Assembly: GCF_020509005.1 (NCBI RefSeq)
Contig: NC_063023.1
Span: 2,232,001 to 2,296,000, forward strand
Reading direction: 5' to 3'
DNA from: Fulvia fulva
Taxonomy: Eukaryota > Ascomycota > Dothideomycetes > Mycosphaerellales > Mycosphaerellaceae
DNA: 64,000 nt
Shown here: positions 57,000 through 64,000 of the stretch, piece after piece
How the letters are laid out: each line of letters opens with the position of its first letter
Position numbering within the stretch: the first letter of the stretch is position 1
Notes under the pieces: model-generated
The model's input: only the letters and a program-made list of their open reading frames with translations
Database searches by the model: none
Told to the model about the DNA's origin: nothing
Program-made: the position numbers and the translations under genes

Positions 57000-58218
57000 T
57001 TATTCCATCTGCTCCACGCTTCTCTCTCCTTTGCCCCCATCACGCATCCTAATCCCCTCCTCGGGCAAGTCCCTACAGATGGGACACAGCCAAGTATTAA
57101 GTCCCCAATGCGGCTCCCGCGTAAGACCAACACACCTAACCTTCCATTAGCATCCGAATTCCACAGCATACAGAGCAAACTTACCAGAAATGGAAGACTC
57201 CAATGACACAATCTGCATTGTCGCACCATGTGAACTTCGAATCTTGCTTCATCTGCTTGCAGCAGTACATCCACTTGCTGTTGAAATAATTGAGGTTCTT
57301 CCGCCATTCTTCGTCCGCGGGATGGGCCCGTCTTGGGTCGGTCATGCGTTGTGCGTATTCCGTCTCTGTCAGCCAGTCGATGCATTGCATGTTGCTGTTC
57401 CAGATCGGCTTGCGGCCATTTCTATGAGTCGTCGTCGTCGTGGGTGTGGGCACTTCTGCGTCGCTGTCGAGAGAGTTGGCACGGCCTTTGCCCTTGTGTG
57501 GTCGGATGGTCTTGTCGCTGTCTGGTGATTGCTGCGCCGTGTGACCTAGAATGGTCTCGAGGATCTGGCGCGGTCTGTACTTGAACGTGAAGGCAAACAC
57601 GTTGCCAACAGTCTTGATCTTGGCGGGAACATAGTTGCCAAAGTCATCCTCCGACTCCGCTTCGAGGATCAAGGCTTCGCTGAACTGTACCGCAATCTCT
57701 TTGCTCTCCCACTCCGCTGCGTCGCCTGCCTCGTGCTTGTTGTTGTCCGTGACCACGTGCGGGAAGCGTAGTGATTCGCCGGAGATGTAGCCCTGAAGTA
57801 GCCACTCCTCTGAATCATCACGTGCCTGTCCCTCTTCTTCCAGATCGCACAAATCGCCCGCAAGACCCGGCTCAAATGTCGGCAGGATGTCGCCTTCGAA
57901 GCCTGCTTCTCCTTCTGGCTGTGGTGTGGATGGAAGCTGTTCGCCGGGTCGTCGCCGTGCCTCTGCAATTGCGCGTCCATCGAGGAAGACCATGATGATG
58001 AAGAGATTACCACTTGGCTTGTGATCATGAGGTATGCGCACGAGGACTGCGAACCATCTGTTGCTCACAGCCTCGATATAGCTGGAGGTTGTATCTGGTT
58101 CTAGGTCGGGGTTTGGATCAGCATAGGCTGGCAGCACGGTGTCTGAGATCGCGATGTCGACCGTGATGCCTTGTATTGTTGGCATGTCGACTTGCGCGAA
58201 GTGGTCTTGCATTTGCAT
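57000..58218 (-). CDS. DUF7918-like protein with C-terminal PHD finger
   Basis: Exon 1 58218-57185, 49 nt intron (GTAAGT, GCTAATGG branch, TTAG), exon 2 57135-57000, 389 aa. The N-terminal half (MPTIQGITVDIAISDTVLPAY, SYIEAVSNRWFAVLVRI, NLFIIMVFLDGRAI) resembles the fungal DUF7918 domain. The C-terminal end is an ING-like PHD finger split by the intron: WMYCCKQ, FTWCDNADCVIGVFHF, WCVGL, WLCPICRD. Seven of the eight zinc positions align well; the first pair is adjacent Cys-Cys rather than Cys-x-Cys. PHD fingers of this type usually read histone H3 lysine 4 methylation, suggesting a chromatin role (inference). The next gene ends only 50 bp upstream of this start. Confidence 0.75.
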
Positions 58219-58268
58219 GGGGTCACAGATCCGTGTTAAATATCTGCTGGCGGACGGCTGTGACTCAG

Positions 58269-59255
58269 TCACGAGATTCTTCCAGAAAATTGACCATAAA
58301 GCCAAATGTCGCGCTCTCGTAACGCCTCGCAGATTGTGCCCTCGGGAATATGATGGTTGACAACGCAAGGGCCATCCCAACAGTAGTCCTCGTCATACAG
58401 CTCAACGCCACACCAGGCAGACCATTGCGATGTGTGAGTTCGAAGCATATATTGAATCGTCACCTGTTCCTCCCAAGCAATACATCGATTGCTTGTTCGA
58501 GTCTGGTCTTTCACTTCAGTAACGACAGCTCCTCCGCCGTCGACGATCATGAATGCTGGATAAGTGCGTGGTCTTACTTCTTCCCAAGAACCGTGGTCGA
58601 ATACACCAACCCTGAGTAAACAAAGCTGGCTGCAGGTTTCGAGTTGCTGCAAAATGTCCACGAATCGCCTCTCCTGGCTGACGAAAGACATTTTCACCAT
58701 AGTGAGTTTCCGCAACGTCTTCTTCGTGTGGCCCAGGAATGCCACCATGTCGACGGTATAGCATGTCGTGCTAATAAGTTCAAGCTCCGTGAGATAACGA
58801 CACGATACTGCCGTGAAGAAAGTTCTTGATGTCACGGCATCTAATCTTAGATCCTCGTCGGTGTCATCAGGACGACGGTAGAACTGTAATTTCAGTGTTT
58901 CAATTTCCCGGGCGCCGCGAATGAGTTCCAAAATGCCTTGGAAAGGTGCAATCATGGCAGAAGGCCCCTGATATGCATCATTGGAGGAATTGTAGGCTAT
59001 GGTTGTTACGTCAGCTGATAACGCGGCTATATTGTTGATACCAGGGCATTTCAATGCTTCGAGATCGAATGGTACATCCTCGAGCTCGTACGAAACCACT
59101 TTGACGCCAGAGCATGATAAGGCGCAGAAGAAGTTGTGCGTGAAGACAGAGTATTGGCCGAAAGACGCGTCGGAGAGAAAGACGCGTTGAGTTTCTTGGC
59201 GTGGCCATGTCGTGTAACCAACCATTCTGACGACTGCCACCATCATACAATGCAT
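58269..59255 (-). CDS. F-box/leucine-rich-repeat-like protein
   Basis: About 328 aa from the first ATG of the open frame at 59255. It has irregular LRR-type segments (GILELIRGAREIETLKLQFYRR, YLTELELISTTCYTVDMVAFLGHTKKTLRKLTMVKM, FVDILQQLETCSQLCLLRVGVFDHGSW), the pattern of fungal F-box proteins that judge targets for ubiquitination. No F-box lies in the frame, but a separate upstream frame (ATG 59391, DIVSILRHTSSRTLVLLSVVSS) is F-box-like and meets this frame at about 59293 if one base is lost or gained. The gene may therefore be broken at its start. Start uncertain. Confidence 0.55.
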   Translation of the reverse strand: MHCMMVAVVRMVGYTTWPRQETQRVFLSDASFGQYSVFTHNFFCALSCSGVKVVSYELEDVPFDLEALKCPGINNIAALSADVTTIAYNSSNDAYQGPSAMIAPFQGILELIRGAREIETLKLQFYRRPDDTDEDLRLDAVTSRTFFTAVSCRYLTELELISTTCYTVDMVAFLGHTKKTLRKLTMVKMSFVSQERRFVDILQQLETCSQLCLLRVGVFDHGSWEEVRPRTYPAFMIVDGGGAVVTEVKDQTRTSNRCIAWEEQVTIQYMLRTHTSQWSAWCGVELYDEDYCWDGPCVVNHHIPEGTICEALRERDIWLYGQFSGRIS

Positions 59256-60043
59256 TGGCCCATTCACTTCGTTAGCACTATCAAATCGACCTTCAAGACT
59301 CTATGACCCAACGCCGGGGGCTGGAGACAACGCTCAGCAAGACGAGTGTCCTGGATGAGGTGTGCCGGAGAATGGAGACAATATCCGTCATGAGTCCTAC
59401 TGCAACAGGGGAAGATAAACCAGAGCAAGAGCAGGCGTTGTCTCGAACATCAGATATTGGAGGGCCCGCATTGAATCGTTGTCGAAAAGAGCAAAGACCA
59501 GCCTGAAGCTGCTGTACACTAGTACACAGCTAGGCAGACTGCGGCAGCGAGACGATTTCGCAGGGCACAAGATCAAACTGTGGACCGGAGATACTGTGAC
59601 GTGACAGTTCTGACAATGGAATCATGGGCGCGCAGTATCACCGTTGTCCAGGAATCACATTGGGTACAACTGTGAGCCAGAAATGTGAGGGCTGACGCTG
59701 CCGACTTACTCGCAGCGTATGGCTTCTCGATACAGGCAAGACTGACGCTCTCCATATCCTCTTAGATGGCCCATCATGTCATCATGAAGTCTGTAAGTCA
59801 TGCTGTGTGGTCAAGCAAGATACTGGATGCCCTCCTGGCATCATGGCCTCGACTCTTAGACCATGACGGGTCAATGACAAGCCGATGCCTAGCAAGGCGT
59901 CTCGAGAACTTGGTGGTCGTCTGCGCTACAGGGTATCAGCTGTGCCACAACAGAAATGTCAAGACTGTTGAGCTCAAAGCTGCTGCCTTTGTGTAACACA
60001 ATTGTTACACAACGCCCTCATCTCGGGCAGAAGGGCACACAGT
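59256..60043. other. Intergenic, mostly empty
   Basis: Contains the possible F-box remnant at 59391-59293 (minus strand) described with the neighbouring gene. Otherwise nothing recognised. Confidence 0.5.
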
Positions 60044-60942
60044 ATGGCCTTCGCAAACGTACTCAGCGCGTAAGTCAGCATACCAATCACGCATTGCCGC
60101 TAATCCAACGTTTGTAGACAGCTTATCGTCCTCACGACATTACCATACACACTACAAGTCATCCGAATCTACGCCTTACGTTCCGCCCATGGTATCTCCT
60201 CTGGGCAACTGCCCTGTGCGCGTTGGTCGCTCAAATTCAGGTCGCTTACATGTACCACCTGTTCCTGATGTCGCCGACAATGGAAGAAGATGTGCCAATC
60301 GCAACACCGCCGTCGATGCGTGACCAGCTGAATGCGGCACAGCTTATTGTCCAGTGGTTGTGCTCTCTGGGACTGTATGCCTCCACATCACTGCCTGATC
60401 GGATACACCGCCGCTGACCGGACTGTGCGATAGATATGGTTTGGTGCTTTTCGTTGGGAGTACATCCACTTCCGGGCGCGACCAGACAGCCGACATCGCA
60501 CGTGGGAGCATTTCCTATACTGCAATGTTCAGTGGAGTCGCTTCCGCGGCCATGCTACTCTTCCATGCCGGACTCTTCTACATTAGCTGACCACTGCGTA
60601 ATGGTCCGCCCGGTGACCGCTTTGGTGGTCTCTCGATCACATGGAATGTTGCCGCGCTGGCAGTCAATCCGCTTGCAACATGTCTACTGATCATTGGTGT
60701 CGTCCTGCAGATAAGAGTCTCCTGGTCCGGAAGCGGTCCGGACGCACTGAGTGAGAAAGCATTGATGGCGCAGTGTGTCGTGTTCTTGGCTCTGGCGATA
60801 CTCTGGCCGTTTAGACTCACGCTGCCTCAGAGCCTGTGGGAAGCACGGCCAGTCCAGCCGGTCGTGGTCACGGCGTGGTATCCAGCGGTGGGGTCGGTGT
60901 GTGTCAACGGGATCGTAGCTGTGGGAGCAGGCGCACTGTGAT
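60044..60942 (+). pseudogene. Decayed multi-pass membrane protein gene
   Basis: ATG at 60044 starts MAFANVLSA and joins over a 48 nt intron (60070-60117, GTAAGT, CTAATCC branch, TTGTAG) to QLIVLTTLPYTLQVIRIYAL. The hydrophobic coding then continues in other frames: WYLLWATALCALVAQIQVAYMYHLFLM (a one-base shift near 60182), TAMFSGVASAAMLLFHAGLFYI and WNVAALAVNPLATCLLIIGVVLQI, ending with AQCVVFLALAILWPFRLTL and a stop at 60940-60942. At least five membrane-type segments are separated by shifts and stops, so this is a relic. Family not recognised. Confidence 0.5.
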
Positions 60943-61659
60943 GGATGATGATCAGCAGGAATGCTGATAGGCAAAGTACTGGTTGCGCAGGTGAAAGAGA
61001 TGCTCTGTTGAGTGGATGAACTCAGAGACCTCATCCTTCAACGGTGCGATCGTTGATATTTTATTGGCCATCTTGATGCTTCACGACTCCGAATCTCATC
61101 GTATATTCTGCCTGCCTAGCGTACGTACATCGCACCACGACGAATCCCCAGGTGGGAAACTTATCTTCCTCGAGATGTTGCTCCAGATCGTCGACCTTGA
61201 CGTAGACCTCTGATTTGACAGTGAGCATGTGACAGCTGAGGGATTCCTTGGATGTTGTTCGGCACTTCTCCTCCGGGCAAACTTTGTTTCGACTTCATCG
61301 ACCGGCTCTGCGGCGACAACATCAACCTCCGTCTCCGCCAATACCTTTCAATGAGCATATCTACATGTATCACGCCACCATACACCAGAGCGTCACGCTT
61401 TCTGTGTATAGCGCATTCGACCTGAAGTGACGACGTCGCTGGTGCCTGCCGAGGATAACAGTAGCAATGTCGATCGCACGCCGTGATGGGACGACCGAGG
61501 GGGAAGAGAAGTATAAACATCACATCTCCTTACTTTGCTCTGCTACACTCCTCCTTAAACGGCATTAAGATATAGCGCATTGTCTCGAGCTACTGCCCAT
61601 TGCGCCAAGCATCGTTGGCCCTTACCAAAGCACCACCCAGCGGATCTGAAGCGAACACG
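60943..61659. other. Intergenic, promoter of the SDR gene
   Basis: About 700 bp, no gene seen. A TATA-like AGTATAAACA lies near 61510. Confidence 0.5.
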
Positions 61660-62727
61660 ATGGCTACGAAAGAGACAGTGCTTGTGACCGGCGGCTCAGG
61701 CTTCATCGGCTCGCATTGCCTGCTACGCGGTCTGGAACAAGGATACCGTATGCGCACCACAATCCGCAATCTCAAACGCACAGACGAAGTCCGCCAGTCC
61801 CTCCGCAATGGCGGAGCGACTCAAGAGCAAGCAGACAGCGTACAATTCTTCGCAGCAGACCTCATGAAAGATGACGGCTGGCTCGAAGCCTGCACCGGGT
61901 GTGACTACGTTCTTCACGTCGCAAGTCCCTTCCCAGCAGGCGTTCCAAAGCACGAGGACGAACTGGTCGCGCCAGCAAGAGATGGCACACTTCGCGCTTT
62001 GCGCTTTGCGAAGCAGGTTGGCACAGTGAAGAGGGTTGTGGTGACAAGCTCGTTTGCTTCGGTGGGCTATGGACATGGGAACAGAGGTGTTGATAAGCCT
62101 TTCACTGAGGAAGACTGGACGGTGCTGGATGGCTCCAAGGGCGAGAAAGTGTTTGCATACCCGAAGAGTAAGACGGTCGCTGAGAGATCGGCTTGGGACT
62201 GGATACAGAAAGAAGGCGGCAGTCTCGAGCTTGCGACTGTCAACCCCGTGGGCGTCTTCGGCCCTGTGCTTAGTGGAGACTTCGCTACCAGTGTTGAGAT
62301 CGTCTCCAGACTCTTGAAGGGCGAAATGCCCGTCATGCCGCAACTCGCTTTCGGCATTGTTGACGTGCGCGATGTTGCTGAGGTACACTTCAAAGCCATG
62401 ACGGACCCGAAAGCCAAGAACCAGCGTTTCATCGCTTGCGCGGATGGCACGTTCCTTTACATCAAGGACATCGCCAATATATTGAAGAAGGAGCTGCCGG
62501 CGCAGGACACGAAGAAGGTGCCTTCGATGGTTGCTCCCAATTTCTTGGTCAAGCTGATGGGATTCGTCGACCCGGCGGCTAGTCTTGTGGCGTCGGAACT
62601 TGGTAAGCGAAAGGCTTGCAGTAATGAGACGACCAAGACGACGCTGGGCATGAAGTTCAGGAGTACGGATGAGGCTATTGTGTCGTGCGCGAAGAGCTTG
62701 AAGGAGCATGGTGTGGTCAAGTCGTAA
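61660..62727 (+). CDS. Extended SDR reductase (dihydroflavonol reductase-like)
   Basis: NADPH-dependent carbonyl reductase of the extended short-chain dehydrogenase family, related to yeast Gre2 and plant dihydroflavonol reductases. Intronless, 355 aa. Rossmann motif VTGGSGFIGSH at the N-terminus, an Arg-rich cofactor segment (RTTIRN), DLMKDDGW, VLHVASPFP, catalytic Ser in VVTSSFASVGYG, YPKSK (YxxxK), and NPVGVFGPVLSGD. Start at 61660 is chosen because MATKETVLVTGG is the usual family beginning; an in-frame ATG lies 60 bases upstream. It is 46 kb from the polyketide cluster, so a pathway link is not supported. Confidence 0.92.
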   Translation: MATKETVLVTGGSGFIGSHCLLRGLEQGYRMRTTIRNLKRTDEVRQSLRNGGATQEQADSVQFFAADLMKDDGWLEACTGCDYVLHVASPFPAGVPKHEDELVAPARDGTLRALRFAKQVGTVKRVVVTSSFASVGYGHGNRGVDKPFTEEDWTVLDGSKGEKVFAYPKSKTVAERSAWDWIQKEGGSLELATVNPVGVFGPVLSGDFATSVEIVSRLLKGEMPVMPQLAFGIVDVRDVAEVHFKAMTDPKAKNQRFIACADGTFLYIKDIANILKKELPAQDTKKVPSMVAPNFLVKLMGFVDPAASLVASELGKRKACSNETTKTTLGMKFRSTDEAIVSCAKSLKEHGVVKS

Positions 62728-64000
62728 GCGGAAAGGTGATGCATGCTTTGAGTGGTCACAGGGATTTTCGCACCTACTGTCGTGTGCGTGGCGTGCATCA
62801 CCAGACCCCTGCGTCCAAAGGGTCAACAGCATTGAAGCAAGAAACATCGTTCGGAATCATGAGAAAGGTTTAGCAACTTGTGGAACGGGAGGCGGAGAAC
62901 ATCAATCTCCATATCTTGGGAGCCCTGCTCACTGACACAGAATGTACCTACATAGACTCTGACGCCCAAATGCTACATTGCCATCCTCAGCCTTCTGGCA
63001 AATGTCAGATCCACCTGATCTCACAACGGAAGCGCCTTGAGTCGTGGAAGGGCGAGAGGATCCAGGAGTTGGCCTTCGCACGCCACGAGAAAAATGTGCT
63101 GTTGGCGGTTGTGAACCTCCAAAGGTAAGCGTAGCGGAGTGGAGCTCTCTACCAACCCTTCTAGACTGCAAAGTAGCGTGCGATCCACGCTACCGCTACC
63201 CGACGTACAGTGCTTATTATACGACGACATAGGCGTTAGCGACGAGTATATGTTTGCGAGTTCGCCAACAGGCACAGTGCGGTAGGTCACGTGACCCTAA
63301 AACTTGAAAGTTGACCAATCAGAGCGGGCGCCAAGGCTAGTTGAGGGCTGGTATAGAGCTTCACTCCCTCGCTGACGCCTCACCTACGTACTCGCAAGCT
63401 CGTACTCCGGTGTGGCTAGCGCTCGGTCGCTACGCTTAATCAAGACTCCCACATCCCCCGTGCTCGTCCGACTTTACCGAAGACCTGTCAGCGATGCACC
63501 TGGGAGTACCCTGCCGACTGGAACAGCTTCGCACATCACTACCCATTTCGGGTGATGACAAGAACAATAAACTGTCGATACAGTCGGACTGGCTATCTGC
63601 GAGTGTGCTAAATGTATGATCACGAGCGACCTCCTGCCCAAGACCACCCAGAAGATTGTCTCTGTTTCGTGACAGGCGGCAACGGCACGATTGAAGAGAT
63701 CTCAAGGCCTCGTCAGGGGAATTGGATGAACCCAAAGTATCACAAGCCAACATGCACGAGTTCTGCATCGAGGGGAGCAACGAAGACTGGTGCAGAACCG
63801 GTAGTCGCTGTTCGACTAAAGCTTGTCATTGCCGAGAATATGCCTCATGCCATGGACAAATTTTCATCCGCAAAGTGCTTGAGACAGTCTTCGAGGAACA
63901 CCACTTTCGTGCGATTCGAGACGGAGCGGTCACTTTGTGACATCGTTGTGGTCTCAGTTCGGCTCGTGGTGGTTGTCATTGTTTATAAGAAGTGGGACAT
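62728..64000. other. Right end of window, no supported gene
   Basis: 1.27 kb without recognisable coding sequence. A perfect 8-base inverted repeat with a 5-base loop (GTAGCGTG / CACGCTAC, 63173-63193) is present. No terminator or RNA gene could be supported. Confidence 0.5.

Noticed and set aside
61660..62727. SDR reductase as a member of the polyketide cluster
   Set aside because: It is 46 kb away with many unrelated housekeeping genes between.
61723..62847. Long open frame of 374 codons on the minus strand over the SDR gene
   Set aside because: It is the antisense shadow of a clearly conserved reductase and has no family motif.

Overview
The window is nuclear DNA of a filamentous ascomycete (Pezizomycotina). 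Genes carry 47-67 nt introns with GTRAGT-type donors and CTAAC/CTGAC-like branch points. Orthologues of FlbA, Crz1, Chk1, Rae1, Get1 and phosphoethanolamine cytidylyltransferase are recognisable, and there is a non-reducing polyketide synthase (NR-PKS). Style and gene families fit Dothideomycetes, possibly the Mycosphaerella group; that placement is inference.

1-15.4 kb is a compact aromatic polyketide cluster: an NR-PKS (SAT-KS-AT-PT-ACP-CMeT-esterase), a divergently transcribed NRPS-like aryl-acid reductase (A-T-R), a 2-oxoglutarate/Fe(II) oxygenase and an O-methyltransferase. The likely logic is a C-methylated orsellinic-type acid, reduction to the aldehyde, O-methylation and one oxidation. 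Two oddities bear on function: a frame break between the PKS methyltransferase and esterase, and a shortened segment before the catalytic Tyr of the reductase.

15.7-21.5 kb is repeat-rich. It holds a truncated LPPELR-type gene next to a dispersed repeat, then an apparent tandem duplication of about 3.3 kb. Each duplicated unit has a short-motif array between inverted repeats, followed about 1.3 kb later by a copy of an unrecognised gene. Both gene copies are damaged.

21.7-31.4 kb holds housekeeping and regulatory genes: ECT1-type cytidylyltransferase and GET1 (divergent), chk1, and the RGS protein gene flbA. 31.4-37.4 kb is gene-poor.

37.4-47.4 kb is a run of seven small genes on the minus strand, all carrying an N-terminal LPxEhR..IY motif. 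At least two copies are broken, and the WD-repeat mRNA export gene rae1 lies among them on the plus strand.

47.7-62.7 kb holds an N-terminally incomplete amidohydrolase, a class I fructose-bisphosphate aldolase (unusual in a fungus), crz1, a DUF4238-type pseudogene, a protein with a C-terminal PHD finger, an F-box/LRR-like protein, a decayed membrane-protein gene and an extended SDR reductase. The last 1.3 kb shows no gene. No rRNA, tRNA, CRISPR array or intact transposase was seen.
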